From NCBI RefSeq assembly GCF_000477435.1, contig NC_022576.1, forward strand, positions 1,612,001 through 1,676,000: DNA of 64,000 bases, read 5' to 3'. Made by a program: the position numbers and the translations under genes. Below the pieces are notes generated by a model. It saw only the letters and a list, made by a program, of their open reading frames with translations, was not told where the DNA came from and ran no database searches. The DNA comes from Candidatus Symbiobacter mobilis CR (lineage in GTDB: Bacteria > Pseudomonadota > Gammaproteobacteria > Burkholderiales > Burkholderiaceae_C). This document shows positions 37,720 to 47,875 of the stretch, piece after piece. Numbering within the stretch: position 1 is the stretch's first letter; each line of letters opens with the position of its first letter.

Positions 37720-39684
37720 TCAATGCAAAGCACGATAGATCGTCTGCGCCAATTCGGTAGAAATGCCTTCCACCGTGGCCAGGTCTTCGACCGTCGCCGC
37801 CGCCACAGCACGCACCCCACCGAATCGCTGCAACAACCGGGCGCGCCGCTTAGGCCCGACGCCGGGAATGCTTTGCAATTGCCCCCCATCGACCCGCGCC
37901 CGGGCACGGGCGTTGCGCATCCCGGTAATGGCAAAGCGGTGCGCCTCGTCGCGAATCTGCGCCAGCAGCATCAGCGCTGCGGAATCCTTGCCCAAATAGA
38001 CCTTTTCCCGGCCATCGGCAAACACCAATTCCTCCAGCCCGACCTTGCGCCCTTCGCCTTTTTCGATACCGACCAGCACCGACACATCCAGCCCCAATTC
38101 GGCAAAGACTTCTCGGGCTGCGGATACTTGCCCCACCCCGCCATCGACTAGCACCACATCGGGCAACCGGGAGGCCGTGGGGTTTTCCCCCTCCGCCAGG
38201 GCTTGCGCCACCTTGGCGTAGCGCCGCCGTAACACCTGGCGCATCGCCGCGTAGTCATCCCCACGCTGGATGCCTTCGATGCGAAAGCGGCGGTACGCGC
38301 TGCGCTGCATCGCATGGTTCGCGAACACCACGCAAGAAGCCTGCGTGGCCTCCCCTGCAGAATGCGAGATGTCGAAGCATTCGATACGCAGCGCATCGGG
38401 TTCCTCGGTCGTCAACCCCAAAGCCTGCGCCAACGCCATGGTGCGCGCGCGCTGCGAGCCTTCCTCGCTCAACAACCGCGCCAACTGCAATCCAGCATTG
38501 GTTTGCGCCATCTCCAGCCATACACGCCGACGCTCACGCGGCTGATGAACCAGGTGTGGCCGCACCCCTGTGCGCTCGTACAACGCATCGAGCAGCGTCT
38601 CATCGACAAGAGCGCCGACAACCAGCGTCGAAGGCATCGGCACGTCCAGGTAATGCTGTGTCAAAAACGCTTGCAGTACCTTGGATTCGATCGAAAACGG
38701 CACAGCATGGGGTGCTTGTGCAGCGGGATCTTCCGCATCCCGGTCTTCCGACAACCCCGCTTCGATCTCGACCCCATCAAGGACATGCGCAGGAAAGTAC
38801 GCCCGATCCCCCAAATGCCGTCCCCCGCGCACCATCGCGAGGTTGACGCAGGCATGACCCCCCTGCACCGCCACAGCCAGGATGTCCACATCCCGATCCG
38901 GCACGTTGTCCACAACCTGCTGCTGCAACACGCCCGACAACGCCCCCATCTGGTTGCGCAAGACGGCTGCCTGCTCGAATTCAAGCTGCATGGCGTGGGC
39001 CACCATCCGCGCTTCGATGTCTGTCAGCACGGATTGCGCATCCCCTCCGAGAAAACGCCGTGCGCTGTCCAAATCCCGTGCGTAGGCTTCCTCGCTGATA
39101 TGCCCAACGCATGGGCCCGAACAACGTTTGATCTGGTACAGCAGGCAGGGCCGGGAACGATGTTGGAACACGGCATCCTCGCAAGTCCGTAGCCGGAAGA
39201 CTTTTTGCATCAGCATGATCGCTTCCCGCACGGATGCAGCGTTGGGGTACGGGCCGTAGTACTCGTTGCGCTTGTCGACCGCGCCCCGGTAGTACGACAC
39301 ACGCGGGAAGGCTTCCCGGCTGGATCGGCCGGTTCCCCCAGCGGTTCCGATGCGGACGTAGGGATAGCTTTTGTCGTCCCGGAACAAAATGTTGTAGCGG
39401 GGCTGTAGCGTTTTGATGAGCGTGTTTTCGAGAAGCAGGGCCTCGGCCTCGGAGCGCACTACGGTCGTCTCGATCCGGGCAATCTTGCTGACCATGTGGC
39501 CGATGCGCGTGCCTTCATGGTTGCGTTGAAAGTAGCTCGATACCCGGCGCTTAAGGTGTATGGCCTTGCCTACGTACAACACCTCGCCGTGTTCATCGAC
39601 ATAGCGGTACACCCCAGGCAAGGCGGGCAAACTCGCGACGGCATGCAACAAAGCCCGTTGCCGCGTTTCGGCATCCGTGGGCAT
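37720..39684 (-). CDS. uvrC: Excinuclease ABC subunit C
   Basis: Nuclease of nucleotide excision repair that makes both incisions around a lesion marked by UvrAB. The 654 residues contain an N-terminal GIY-YIG endonuclease domain ([18 protein letters not shown], about 22-39), a UVR helical hairpin ([19 protein letters not shown], about 215-235), the RNase H-like second nuclease domain ([14 protein letters not shown]), and a C-terminal tandem helix-hairpin-helix ([29 protein letters not shown]). The start MPTDAETRQ at 39684 was chosen over a frame running 126 codons further that lacks homology. It is divergent from earP. Confidence 0.95.
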   Translation of the reverse strand: MPTDAETRQRALLHAVASLPALPGVYRYVDEHGEVLYVGKAIHLKRRVSSYFQRNHEGTRIGHMVSKIARIETTVVRSEAEALLLENTLIKTLQPRYNILFRDDKSYPYVRIGTAGGTGRSSREAFPRVSYYRGAVDKRNEYYGPYPNAASVREAIMLMQKVFRLRTCEDAVFQHRSRPCLLYQIKRCSGPCVGHISEEAYARDLDSARRFLGGDAQSVLTDIEARMVAHAMQLEFEQAAVLRNQMGALSGVLQQQVVDNVPDRDVDILAVAVQGGHACVNLAMVRGGRHLGDRAYFPAHVLDGVEIEAGLSEDRDAEDPAAQAPHAVPFSIESKVLQAFLTQHYLDVPMPSTLVVGALVDETLLDALYERTGVRPHLVHQPRERRRVWLEMAQTNAGLQLARLLSEEGSQRARTMALAQALGLTTEEPDALRIECFDISHSAGEATQASCVVFANHAMQRSAYRRFRIEGIQRGDDYAAMRQVLRRRYAKVAQALAEGENPTASRLPDVVLVDGGVGQVSAAREVFAELGLDVSVLVGIEKGEGRKVGLEELVFADGREKVYLGKDSAALMLLAQIRDEAHRFAITGMRNARARARVDGGQLQSIPGVGPKRRARLLQRFGGVRAVAAATVEDLATVEGISTELAQTIYRALH

Positions 39685-39730
39685 AGCGCCGTCTAAGACA
39701 CTGTCAGCGCCATTCGAAGGAGGGACATCC

Positions 39731-40813
39731 GTGCAATCCATGGGGAAGGTAAGGCAACGATGGGACGTGTTCTGCCAAGTCATCGACAACTGGGGCGATA
39801 TCGGGGTGTCTTGGCGGCTGGCCACGCACCTGGCGCAACGCGGCCAGCGCGTCCGGCTGTGGATCGACGAACCGGAAGCGCTGGCGTGGATGGCGCCCCA
39901 AGGCCCCGATGGAGTGGAAGTACGCCGATGGACGACACCGATAGACATGACCGACCTCACGCCCGGCGACGTGCTCGTCGAAGCTTTCGGCTGCGAGATT
40001 CCCGAAGAATTTATCACCGAATACGTGCGGCACTTGGGCGCAAGCCCGGCACGCTGGTTCAACCTGGAATACCTCAGCGCGCAGAACTATGCTGCACGCT
40101 GCCATGGCCTGCCTTCCCCCGTCTCGGTCGGCGCGGGCAAAGGCTTGGTCAAGCGGTTCTGCTACCCCGGCTTCACTGCGCAAACGGGCGGCTTGTTGCA
40201 TGAGGACGATCTGTTGCCCAAGCTGGAACGCTTCGACCGCGCTGCATGGTTCGACCAACAAGGCATCGCATGGCACCCTTCCCAGACCGTGTGGTCGCTG
40301 TTCTGCTATGCCACAGCGCCGGTGCGGAGCTGGCTCGATGCCCTGTCCCAGAGCGGACAACGCACTCTGGTGCTTGTCACGGACGGGATTGCGGCGCGGC
40401 TGGTGCGCGAAGCACTGGCACACGGCCATGGCGCGAGCGATTCGCTCCACGTGTACTACCTACAGCGACTCTCCCAACAAGAATTCGACCACCTGCTATG
40501 GTCGTCGGATGGGAACGTCGTTCGCGGGGAAGATTCGCTGGTGCGCGCCATCTGGGCAGGAAAACCCATGCTGTGGCAGGCGTACCCGCAGGAAGACGGC
40601 GCGCACCACGCCAAATTGCACGCCGTACTGGATGCAATCGGCGCGCCGCCCTTGATGCGCGCAGTACATGCGTGGTGGAATGGATCGACCCCTGCACTAC
40701 CCGGCATCGCCTGGAACGACTGGCCTGCCTGGCTCCCAACGATGCGGCGTGCGCGTTCGACCCTGCTGGCGCTGGACGACCTGACGGACACGCTGCTGCG
40801 TTGGGCCGCATAG
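39731..40813 (+). CDS. earP: Protein-arginine rhamnosyltransferase EarP (EF-P modification)
   Basis: Transfers rhamnose from dTDP-L-rhamnose to a conserved arginine of elongation factor P, which allows EF-P to relieve polyproline stalling. The 360-residue protein has the GT-B EarP pattern: [15 protein letters not shown] near the N-terminus with the two Asp residues important in the family, FNLEYLSAQ, and [19 protein letters not shown] with the conserved Glu. The start is GTG 39731, with AGGAGG 8 nt upstream; the next ATG (39740) is too far from the ribosome-binding site. Its substrate gene efp lies 222 bp downstream, and rfbD-rfbA at 44.6-46.4 kb supply two steps of donor synthesis. Confidence 0.93.
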   Translation: MQSMGKVRQRWDVFCQVIDNWGDIGVSWRLATHLAQRGQRVRLWIDEPEALAWMAPQGPDGVEVRRWTTPIDMTDLTPGDVLVEAFGCEIPEEFITEYVRHLGASPARWFNLEYLSAQNYAARCHGLPSPVSVGAGKGLVKRFCYPGFTAQTGGLLHEDDLLPKLERFDRAAWFDQQGIAWHPSQTVWSLFCYATAPVRSWLDALSQSGQRTLVLVTDGIAARLVREALAHGHGASDSLHVYYLQRLSQQEFDHLLWSSDGNVVRGEDSLVRAIWAGKPMLWQAYPQEDGAHHAKLHAVLDAIGAPPLMRAVHAWWNGSTPALPGIAWNDWPAWLPTMRRARSTLLALDDLTDTLLRWAA

Positions 40814-40854
40814 AGCCTGTTTCGGGAGGCTACTGCACTACTGCACAAGCCGTC

Positions 40855-40927
40855 ATCGCTTCCGTCGCTCCCGTCCCAACACAACGCTTCCATTCCCGTT
40901 GTAGGAGCGACGGAAGTCGCGATACAA
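40855..40927. repeat. Inverted pair of REP-like elements (REPIN-like) between earP and efp
   Basis: The right element (40899-40927) is an imperfect palindrome: TTGTA and TACAA outer arms, GCGAC and GTCGC inner arms, and a GGAA loop. The left element (40855-40884) is the reverse complement of a related sequence (on the minus strand GGAGCGACGGAAG). Two inverted copies about 15 bp apart resemble a REP doublet. It lies within the earP-efp gap and could form a stable mRNA hairpin. Confidence 0.6.
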
Positions 40928-41035
40928 AGTCCCCATCCATACCCAGCGCAAACCATGGGATCGCGACAGTAAAATTTTGGGTTCCCTTCAAAAAACAGGA
41001 TATTGGGCATCCGCTCCTCCCTCCCCCGCATCACC

Positions 41036-41590
41036 ATGAAAACAGCACAAGAAATCCGTGCCGGCAACGTCATCATGCACGGCAAAGACCCGATGGTCGT
41101 CCTCAAGACCGAATACAGCCGTGGCGGACGCAACTCTGCCACCGTGAGGATGAAACTCAAGAGTCTCATTGCCAACTTCAACACCGAAGTGGTATTCAAG
41201 GCCGACGACAAACTCGAACAGGTCATCCTCGAAAAGAAGGAATGCACGTATTCGTACTTTGCCGACCCGATGTACGTATGCATGGATGCCGAGTACAACC
41301 AATACGAAGTCGAAGCGGAGAACATGGGCGACTCCCTCCACTATCTGGAGGATGGGATGGCCGTGGAAGTCGTGTTCTACGACGGCAAGGCCATCTCCGT
41401 CGAACTGCCGACCTCTGTCGTGCGGGAAGTCACTTGGACTGAACCAGCCGTCAAAGGCGATACCTCCGGCAAGGTGCTCAAACCCGCCAAGATTGCTACG
41501 GGGTTCGAGGTACCCGTTCCCATCTTCGTCGCCCAAGGGGACAAGATCGAAATCGATACACGCACAGGCGAATACCGCAGGCGCGTCTGA
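41036..41590 (+). CDS. efp: Elongation factor P with arginine at the modified position
   Basis: Translation factor that binds between the P and E sites and promotes peptide-bond formation at consecutive prolines. The 184-residue protein starts [19 protein letters not shown] and has three beta-barrel domains with the signature [17 protein letters not shown] and the C-terminal [15 protein letters not shown]. The tip loop reads YSRGGRN; counting from the start Met, the second Arg is residue 32, the EarP-type rhamnosylation site, where other lineages carry Lys. This agrees with earP immediately upstream. It is followed by a strong terminator. Confidence 0.96.
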   Translation: MKTAQEIRAGNVIMHGKDPMVVLKTEYSRGGRNSATVRMKLKSLIANFNTEVVFKADDKLEQVILEKKECTYSYFADPMYVCMDAEYNQYEVEAENMGDSLHYLEDGMAVEVVFYDGKAISVELPTSVVREVTWTEPAVKGDTSGKVLKPAKIATGFEVPVPIFVAQGDKIEIDTRTGEYRRRV

Positions 41591-41593
41591 TCG

Positions 41594-41640
41594 CAAAAAA
41601 ACCGTCCTGACCGATACCGGCCAGGACGGTTTTGTTCTTT
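41594..41640. terminator. Bidirectional rho-independent terminator between efp and a convergent lipoprotein gene
   Basis: Stem arms ACCGTCCTG (41601-41609) and CAGGACGGT (41622-41630), flanked by an A-tract on the left and TTTTGTTCTTT on the right, so it can work on both strands. It sits 4 bp after the efp stop and faces the end of the small lipoprotein gene. Confidence 0.9.
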
Positions 41641-41710
41641 ACCGCCAGCGCAGAATACAGTGTGCTGATGACGGCACGGCCGTCACCGCAACAGTATGCT
41701 TTAGTACGCT

Positions 41711-41965
41711 TTAGTGCGCCTGGGAAGCAGCAGCATCCACAGGAGCAGCTTCCGAAGTAGCGGCTTCGGGCGCAGCAGCGGAGGCGTCCGCACTAGCAGG
41801 CGAAGCTGCTTCGGAAGCAGGCTCGGTAACCGGCGCGGGCTCAGGAGCAGGGGCCGGAGCAGGCGTCACGACAGGCTCAGGAGCAGGCGGGGCGACTTCT
41901 TCCTGATTGCCACAAGCGGCGAGCGCAGCGGCAAGAACAGACGCAAGGAGGATGGATTTTTTCAT
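41711..41965 (-). CDS. Small alanine/proline-rich lipoprotein
   Basis: 84 residues, function unknown. MKKSILLASVLAAALAACG is a lipoprotein signal with lipobox LAAC; the mature part (GNQEEVAPPAPEPVVTPAPA onward) is low-complexity Ala, Pro, Glu and Ser with no fold signature. The start at 41965 was chosen because it gives the signal peptide; the longer frame does not. The Shine-Dalgarno is weak. It is convergent with efp and shares its terminator. Similar short lipoproteins are frequent in Burkholderiales; a structural or cell-envelope role is only a guess. Confidence 0.7.
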   Translation of the reverse strand: MKKSILLASVLAAALAACGNQEEVAPPAPEPVVTPAPAPAPEPAPVTEPASEAASPASADASAAAPEAATSEAAPVDAAASQAH

Positions 41966-42249
41966 GGACGGTACCCAAAAATAAGGAAATGATGGACTTC
42001 TGATTGTGCAGCCACAGTGCAGACGGACTTTCGAGCAACACGGTGTTCCACCCGGCAAAATCCCACTGAGGTTTTCAATGAAGTCCCACTGAAACTTGCC
42101 GGAATTCGACCGTATTGCACCGTTCGACCTTGCAAAATTATAGGTTCGACGGCTTGTTTTCACCCGTCATACACTGTTTGATTGCCCTCGTACCAGGCGC
42201 ACTGGTACCGATTTACAACGCTCGCCAACGGTAGCCCGAAGACGTTTCC

Positions 42250-42765
42250 ATGACTATGCAGATCCATCCCCCTTGTGTTGCCGCGCTGCGCTGGACATTG
42301 ACCGACACGACCGGTGACGTACTCGACGTACTGGACACTCCGATCGAATTTTTCATCGGCGGCACCGACCTGCTCGACGCCATTGAGGCCGCACTGCGCG
42401 GGCACTGCGCAGGCAGTACCCTGCATCTGCATCTCGAACCCGAGGATGCATTTGGCGACTACGAGGCACAACGTGTCCACATCGCACCCCGGTCACTATT
42501 TCCGGCTGTGCTGGACGAGGGAATGATGTTCGATGCCACCGCACTGCCCCCGGCTTGCAAAGCAAAACTGCCTGACGACCAAGCCGATCTGGTGTACACA
42601 GTCACAGAGCTGTACCCGGAACACATCGTGCTCGACGGTAACCATCCCCTTGCCGGGATGGCACTGCGCTTGCAACTGCATGTAAGCAGTGTGCGGGATG
42701 CCGAGGCCGCAGAACTGGAGCGGAGGTCTACTGGAGTCGGCGGTTTTTTTCGTATCGGATCGTGA
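42250..42765 (+). CDS. FKBP-type peptidyl-prolyl cis-trans isomerase (SlyD/FkpB-like)
   Basis: Folding catalyst of the FKBP family with the IF-domain insertion, 171 residues. Visible pattern: FFIGGTDLLDAIEAALRG, then LEPEDAFGDYEAQ, then the insert with LFPAVLDEGMMFD and TVTELYPEHIVLDGNHPLAG, which is the SlyD/FkpB signature (HPLAGMALRLQLHVSSV). No His-rich metal-binding SlyD tail is present, so FkpB/SlpA or a short SlyD is more likely. It has no signal peptide and is cytoplasmic. It is convergent with homospermidine synthase, with a 27-bp gap. Confidence 0.88.
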   Translation: MTMQIHPPCVAALRWTLTDTTGDVLDVLDTPIEFFIGGTDLLDAIEAALRGHCAGSTLHLHLEPEDAFGDYEAQRVHIAPRSLFPAVLDEGMMFDATALPPACKAKLPDDQADLVYTVTELYPEHIVLDGNHPLAGMALRLQLHVSSVRDAEAAELERRSTGVGGFFRIGS

Positions 42766-42792
42766 CGCTGTGATCCCAGGGATTCTTGGGGA

Positions 42793-44220
42793 TCAACGCA
42801 CGAGAAAGTTCGTGAACTGCCAAGGGTCGGCAGCGTCAATCTCTTCCGCAAACAATTTGCTGCGACCCTGCAGCGGTGTCCAGTGCCCATGCGCACCAAC
42901 GAGCTTGCCGAGGTATGGCCTGGCAAATTGGAGGACGAAATGGTGATCGATCTCCTCCGGTTCCACAATGCCTGCCTGGGGGTGCGCCATCGCCCACAAG
43001 ATGGCCGCGACAAAAGGCGCATTGACTTGCAGCGTAGTCGCATTGTTGAAGGGACACAAGGTGCGTGCAGTATGCACGTCCAATTGCGAGCCATACCAGT
43101 ACGCCCCCGTTTTCGGCCCCATCAAGAGCACACCCAGCTCGTCCATTCCCCCTACAAGCTCGTCGCGCAGCACCCTGCACGTTGATTGAGGACGCCCTTC
43201 CCGCGCAGCAAACTCCAGTAACGATAGCACCGCCTGATCACACGGGTGGTAGGCGTAGTAGCAGGTAGGACGGTAGATAACGTCTGCCCCCTCGCGAACA
43301 GTCAGGTAGTCCGCAATCGACAGGGACTCCCCATGCGAAATCAGCCACCCGTGAAACGCCCCGTGATGCGGAACCCATGAGCGCACCCGCGTGGACAGGC
43401 CAGGCCTGTCCAAATAGATGCCTGCCTTACACCCAAAGTCGTGTTCCCGCCCATCGGGAGGAAGACACTTTTCATGCGTTCCCCAACCCAGTTCGGCAGG
43501 CTGGATCGCTTCTTCGTAAAAACCCGGGCATGACCATGTATTGACGAATTCATCCGGCAATTTGGCGCGACCACTCACTTGCCCGTCGCGCTCTGCCACC
43601 TGGATGGCCCGGATACCCAACCGCATCGCCAACTGCGCCCAGTCTTCCCGGCGCATCGACGCAAGCACATCGATCCCTGCTTCCGCAGCGAGTTGGGACA
43701 GTGCCTCTTTGACAAAATGCGAGACCAGACCCGGGTTGGCCCCATGCATCAACATGGCTGTAGGGCCAGATGGGAACTGCGACCGCAATGCCAGCGCCTG
43801 CTCCCGGTATGCATAGTTGGATCGCAAAGCAGGCGTTACCGCAGCATCCATGTGTTCGCCCGCCCAAGGCTCCACGCACGCGTCGATGTACAACACCCCG
43901 GCCTGCTGACACCAAGCAACCAGCTCGACGCTAGAGATGTTCAGCGAGGCATTGACCAAAAAGTCCCCTGGGCGCAAGCGTTGCGCCAGTACCTCCCGGT
44001 AACAATCCCGATCAAGCCGCACGACTTCCAACGCCACCCCAAATTGGCGGGCTACGTCTTTCCCATCCTCATCCGCGCTCAAAATAGCAACACGATCAGT
44101 AGGAATGGCCAAGTGCCGCAGCAACAGCGGCAGCGCGCCTTGCCCTACGGCGCCGAATCCCACGAACAAGATGTGATGGGGAAATTCCACCGCCCGGGAC
44201 GCAACCTCTTTCAGTGGCAT
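42793..44220 (-). CDS. Homospermidine synthase
   Basis: NAD-dependent enzyme making sym-homospermidine from putrescine (or from spermidine plus putrescine); EC 2.5.1.44, saccharopine-dehydrogenase-like fold. The 475-residue protein has the dinucleotide-binding start ILFVGFGAVGQGALPLL, the conserved ANPGLVSHFVKEAL, GWGTHEKCLPPD, HGESLSIADYLTVREG and CDQAVLSLLEF segments of bacterial homospermidine synthases, and family length. The start MPLKEV at 44220 has GGAG about 9 nt upstream; two upstream in-frame ATGs (44262, 44310) lack a good site. The gene is solitary, without other polyamine genes in the window. Confidence 0.9.
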   Translation of the reverse strand: MPLKEVASRAVEFPHHILFVGFGAVGQGALPLLLRHLAIPTDRVAILSADEDGKDVARQFGVALEVVRLDRDCYREVLAQRLRPGDFLVNASLNISSVELVAWCQQAGVLYIDACVEPWAGEHMDAAVTPALRSNYAYREQALALRSQFPSGPTAMLMHGANPGLVSHFVKEALSQLAAEAGIDVLASMRREDWAQLAMRLGIRAIQVAERDGQVSGRAKLPDEFVNTWSCPGFYEEAIQPAELGWGTHEKCLPPDGREHDFGCKAGIYLDRPGLSTRVRSWVPHHGAFHGWLISHGESLSIADYLTVREGADVIYRPTCYYAYHPCDQAVLSLLEFAAREGRPQSTCRVLRDELVGGMDELGVLLMGPKTGAYWYGSQLDVHTARTLCPFNNATTLQVNAPFVAAILWAMAHPQAGIVEPEEIDHHFVLQFARPYLGKLVGAHGHWTPLQGRSKLFAEEIDAADPWQFTNFLVR

Positions 44221-44556
44221 GGGGATGTCTCCGTAATACCGGTTCGTTTCCTGGACTGCCATGGCCGTGCGGGAAACAACGACGAAAACTTCACATTTTA
44301 GCCACCCCATCCCATTATTGACGTAACCCCATGATTTCCATAAGCCTTAAACCCCCTGGTCTGCACTGTTCTGTCAGAAAACTCCAGCCATAAGGTACAT
44401 TGGCACACCCTGAATGGGGTTGCGGAACTGGTTGCGCCAATCGCTGCCGTGGCATGATGCGTCCCCTCGCAAGCAACTATCCAGAACCGGCCTACAGGCC
44501 GGTGGCACGGCTTACCACCCTGCATGGCGGGATTTCCCATTGGTGTTCGGTTTTCG
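44221..44556. other. Divergent intergenic region with an 18-bp palindrome
   Basis: 336 bp between divergent homospermidine synthase and rfbD genes. I see no gene. It holds a perfect palindrome, arms ACCGGCCT (44486-44493) and AGGCCGGT (44496-44503) with a 2-nt centre, 54 bp before the rfbD ATG. This could be an operator or an RNA hairpin in the rfbD leader. Promoter boxes are not clear; a TTGACG at about 44319 is a weak -35 candidate. Confidence 0.5.
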
Positions 44557-45480
44557 ATGAAGCTTCTCCTACTCGGTAAAGATGGACAGGTTGGCTGGGA
44601 ATTGCAGCGCAGTCTGGCTCCTCTAGGAATACTCACCGCAGTCGGCCGTCACAGCACGGATCCCTGGGGCAACTTCGATGACATGGTCCGCATCCAGCAA
44701 GGCATCGAAACGCTTCGTCCCGATGTCATCGTCAATGCCGCTGCATACACTGCCGTCGATAAAGCAGAGCAGGAAAGCGACTATGCATTTCGATGCAACG
44801 CTCTCGTCCCGGAAGCGCTGGCGCGTGCGGCACATTCCGTGGGTGCCTGGTTCGTGCATTACAGCTCGGACTACGTATACCCCGGCACTGGAAATACTCC
44901 CTGGATCGAAGACGACGAGCCTTCTCCCGCCAACGAATACGGCCGTGGCAAGTGCAGCGGAGATCGCCTGGTAGCGGCCGTATGTCCCCGGCACCTCATC
45001 TTGCGCACAAGTTGGGTGTATGCAGCCCGGGGCCACAATTTCCTGCGCACCATGCTGCGCCTGTTCCGGGAGAGGCACCGCGTGGAAGTGGTCCATGACC
45101 AGTTTGGTGCCCCCACCGGCGCGGAATTGCTGGCTGACATCACTGCCTGCATGATTCGCCAAGTGCGCAGCATAGGAATGGCTGCCGATGCCCTGGCGGG
45201 TATCTACCACGTTGTTCCCAGCGGAGAAACCACTTGGTATGACTACGCACTACACATCTTGCAGCGCCTGCATGCCGACAAGCTTTCCATCTCCACTACG
45301 GAACTCGTCCCCGTCCCCAGCAGCGCATTCCCCACTGCTGCATACCGACCGAGAAATTCGCGCCTGAACACCCGCAAAGTGCAGGATCGATTTGGACTGC
45401 ACCTTCCCCCCTGGCAGGCGGGGGTCGACAGGGTGCTCGATGAAGTGCTCCCGCAGGTTGCTGCCACCCTGCGCCCCTGA
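44557..45480 (+). CDS. rfbD: dTDP-4-dehydrorhamnose reductase
   Basis: Last step of dTDP-L-rhamnose synthesis: NAD(P)H reduction of dTDP-4-keto-rhamnose. The 307-residue SDR-family protein starts [20 protein letters not shown] with the dinucleotide-binding GxxGQVG, has [13 protein letters not shown], a Ser in [10 protein letters not shown], the catalytic YGRGK (Tyr/Lys), [14 protein letters not shown] and [12 protein letters not shown]. The start ATG 44557 matches the family N-terminus. It is followed after 13 bp by rfbA. rfbB and rfbC, normally in the same operon, are not in the window. Confidence 0.94.
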   Translation: MKLLLLGKDGQVGWELQRSLAPLGILTAVGRHSTDPWGNFDDMVRIQQGIETLRPDVIVNAAAYTAVDKAEQESDYAFRCNALVPEALARAAHSVGAWFVHYSSDYVYPGTGNTPWIEDDEPSPANEYGRGKCSGDRLVAAVCPRHLILRTSWVYAARGHNFLRTMLRLFRERHRVEVVHDQFGAPTGAELLADITACMIRQVRSIGMAADALAGIYHVVPSGETTWYDYALHILQRLHADKLSISTTELVPVPSSAFPTAAYRPRNSRLNTRKVQDRFGLHLPPWQAGVDRVLDEVLPQVAATLRP

Positions 45481-45493
45481 CCACGCAAGAACG

Positions 45494-46369
45494 ATGGCAC
45501 TGTCCCGCAAAGGCATCCTCTTGGCCGGTGGATCCGGTACCCGTCTGTACCCAGTCACCCAGGCCATTTCCAAACAACTCCTTCCGGTGTACGACAAGCC
45601 GATGGTGTACTACCCATTGAGTACGCTGATGCTTGCCGGGATCCGCGAAGTACTGATCATCTCCACCCCCGAAGACACCCCCCGCTTTGCACAACTGCTG
45701 GGGGATGGCAGCGCCTGGGGCATGGACATCCGCTACGCAGTGCAGCCTTCGCCGGACGGCCTGGCGCAAGCCTTCCTCATAGGGCGCGACTTCGTCGATG
45801 GGCATCCCAGCGCGCTCGTCCTCGGCGACAACATCTTCCACGGGCACGACCTCAGCACGCTGCTTACCCATGCCAATGCCTGCACGACGGGGGCTACCGT
45901 GTTTGCCTACCATGTGCATGATCCCGAGCGGTACGGCGTCGTCGCCTTCGACCCTTCCGGGCGTGCAGTCAGCATCGAGGAAAAGCCCGCGCACCCCCAA
46001 AGCCATTTCGCGGTGACAGGGCTGTACTTCTACGACGAGCAGGTGTGCGACATCGCTGGGGAGATTCGCCCTTCCGCACGGGGAGAATTGGAAATCACCG
46101 ACGTCAACCGCCGCTACCTCGTAGCAAACCAATTGCATGTCGAAGTGATGGGCCGAGGCTATGCGTGGCTCGACACCGGTACCCACGACAGCCTGCTGGA
46201 AGCATCGAGCTTCATCGCCACCCTACAGAATCGGCAAGGGTTGCAGGTGGCATGCCCGGAGGAAATCTCCTTCCGCCAAGGGTGGATCGACGCGCAGCAA
46301 ATTCAGCAGCTTGCGCAACCCCTGGCCAAAAACGCCTACGGTCGATACCTGCTGGAGCTACTCGACTGA
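45494..46369 (+). CDS. rfbA: Glucose-1-phosphate thymidylyltransferase
   Basis: First step of dTDP-rhamnose synthesis: dTTP plus glucose-1-phosphate to dTDP-glucose. The 291 residues contain the nucleotidyltransferase start [60 protein letters not shown] and [15 protein letters not shown]. All catalytic elements are present and length is typical. It is co-transcribed with rfbD. The product supplies LPS or other rhamnose pathways and, in this organism, EarP. Confidence 0.95.
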   Translation: MALSRKGILLAGGSGTRLYPVTQAISKQLLPVYDKPMVYYPLSTLMLAGIREVLIISTPEDTPRFAQLLGDGSAWGMDIRYAVQPSPDGLAQAFLIGRDFVDGHPSALVLGDNIFHGHDLSTLLTHANACTTGATVFAYHVHDPERYGVVAFDPSGRAVSIEEKPAHPQSHFAVTGLYFYDEQVCDIAGEIRPSARGELEITDVNRRYLVANQLHVEVMGRGYAWLDTGTHDSLLEASSFIATLQNRQGLQVACPEEISFRQGWIDAQQIQQLAQPLAKNAYGRYLLELLD

Positions 46370-46549
46370 CTGGCGTGGAACCTCATCAAATTCGCTGCTT
46401 TGGCCGCTTCTACAATGGATTGGTTCCCTGGGCGAGCGGAACCGTACAGCACTGGGCTTCGCGCTGTGCCTGCCTGCTTGGGTATGTTGTCTCCCTTCCT
46501 CCCCTCCTTCCCTCTGCGTTCTGGCGCGGCTGATTTGTAAATTTGCGCA

Positions 46550-47368
46550 GTGTCTTCCTCCGACTTCAGTGATCGCGATTTCCAGCGAATTAGCCAGATC
46601 ATGTACGAAGCCGCTGGGCTGTCGTTCAATGAATCCAAAAAATCGCTGATCCATTCCCGCCTGTCGCAGCGCATCCAGCGCTTGGGGTTGTCCGGGTTCA
46701 GTGCGTACATCGACTTGCTCGAAGACGAATCCAACGCTGCCGAGTTCCAGATGGCCGTCGATCTGCTGACGACCAACGAAACCTATTTCTTCCGCGAGCC
46801 CAAGCACTTCGAGCTGCTCGAACAGGAACTGGCCACACGCAAATCGACGTTGCCCATCGCCATCTGGAGCGCGGCTTCTTCCTTTGGCGATGAGGCATAC
46901 AGCGTGGCCATGCTGCTCTCGGACATGCAGACGCAAGGACGTATCGGCCCGGACTGGTCGATCTTGGCTACAGACATCAGCCACCGCGTTCTACTCAGCG
47001 CCAAAGAGGCCATCTACCCCGTCGACCGTCTGCGTGCGGTATCTCCAGATCGGTTGCGCAGGTATTGCCTGCGTGGAGAAAACGAAGCCGAGGGCCAGGT
47101 GCTGCTGCGCGACAACATTCGCGAGCGCGTTCGTTTCGGTCGGCTCAATCTGTGCCAGCCTTTCGAGGGACTGGGCCCTTTCGACATCGTCTTTTTGCGC
47201 AACGTGCTCATTTACTTCGACTTGCCCACCAAGGTTGCCGTCGTTGATCGGGTGCTGTCCATGCTTCGTCCCGGTGGGCTGTTTTTTCTGGGCACTGCAG
47301 AAGGACGGGTACCGTGCCAAACTCCCCTGCAGGTGCTCCAACCTGGCGCCTTTCGCAAGGTAGGTTGA
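46550..47368 (+). CDS. cheR: Chemotaxis protein methyltransferase CheR
   Basis: SAM-dependent methyltransferase that methylates glutamates of chemoreceptors during adaptation. The 272 residues have the N-terminal helical domain (FSDRDFQRISQIMYEAAGLSF), the TTNETYFFREPKHFELL segment, and the methyltransferase domain with IWSAASSFGDEAYSVAM (the usual C-S-T-G-E version is altered to S-A-A-S-S), ATDIS, and FDIVFLRNVLIYFD. The start is GTG at 46550 with no strong Shine-Dalgarno. It is the first of cheR-cheD-cheB; cheA and cheW are not in the window. The receptor tail DWETF at 5.5 kb fits its docking domain. Confidence 0.93.
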   Translation: MSSSDFSDRDFQRISQIMYEAAGLSFNESKKSLIHSRLSQRIQRLGLSGFSAYIDLLEDESNAAEFQMAVDLLTTNETYFFREPKHFELLEQELATRKSTLPIAIWSAASSFGDEAYSVAMLLSDMQTQGRIGPDWSILATDISHRVLLSAKEAIYPVDRLRAVSPDRLRRYCLRGENEAEGQVLLRDNIRERVRFGRLNLCQPFEGLGPFDIVFLRNVLIYFDLPTKVAVVDRVLSMLRPGGLFFLGTAEGRVPCQTPLQVLQPGAFRKVG

Positions 47369-47406
47369 GGTCTTCGGGCCATCGCTTCGTACCCACACGC
47401 TGCACC

Positions 47407-47865
47407 ATGGCTCTCTACGAACTGCTTCCCGGCGATGTCACCTTGGGCAGAGCTGGCGACCAACTCAAAACCTTGCTGGGGTCTTGCGTCAGCGTGATCC
47501 TCACAGATCGGCCGCGCACTATCGGGGTGATGAGCCACATCGTTCACGTTGGACATCCCAACGCAGCCAACCACCACAACACTGCCTACGGTTCGGTGGC
47601 CATGGCTGAGATGGTGCGCCTGCTCTACAGCGTGGGGTTTACGCCTCGAAGCTGCGAGGCCTACGTCTTCGGGGGCGGCAACATGTTCCCCAAGCTGTTC
47701 AGTCACCACCACGTCGGCTCCAACAACGTGGACTGGGTGCTGGGTTATCTCGAACACCACAAGATTCCCGTGCTCCAGCACGATCTCGGGGGCCATGGAT
47801 ACCGCAAATTGCTGTGGACGGTAGGCCCCTCCGAGCCCATCGTCGAAACCGTCCTATCGGACTGA
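47407..47865 (+). CDS. cheD: Chemoreceptor glutamine deamidase CheD
   Basis: Deamidates specific glutamines on chemoreceptors, making methylatable glutamates. The 152-residue protein shows the CheD catalytic motif TLLGSCVSVIL (Cys nucleophile), GVMSHIVHVG with the catalytic His, and YVFGGGNMF. The C-terminal region HDLGGHGYRKLLW is family-like. The start ATG 47407 is 38 bp after the cheR stop. It lies between cheR and cheB and forms an adaptation operon with them. Confidence 0.93.
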   Translation: MALYELLPGDVTLGRAGDQLKTLLGSCVSVILTDRPRTIGVMSHIVHVGHPNAANHHNTAYGSVAMAEMVRLLYSVGFTPRSCEAYVFGGGNMFPKLFSHHHVGSNNVDWVLGYLEHHKIPVLQHDLGGHGYRKLLWTVGPSEPIVETVLSD

Positions 47866-47875
47866 AGGAAAGAAA

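Noticed and set aside
39685..40062. Longer N-terminus for uvrC (start at 40062)
   Set aside because: The extra 126 codons run antisense through earP and are not uvrC-like; the GIY-YIG domain begins shortly after the 39684 start.
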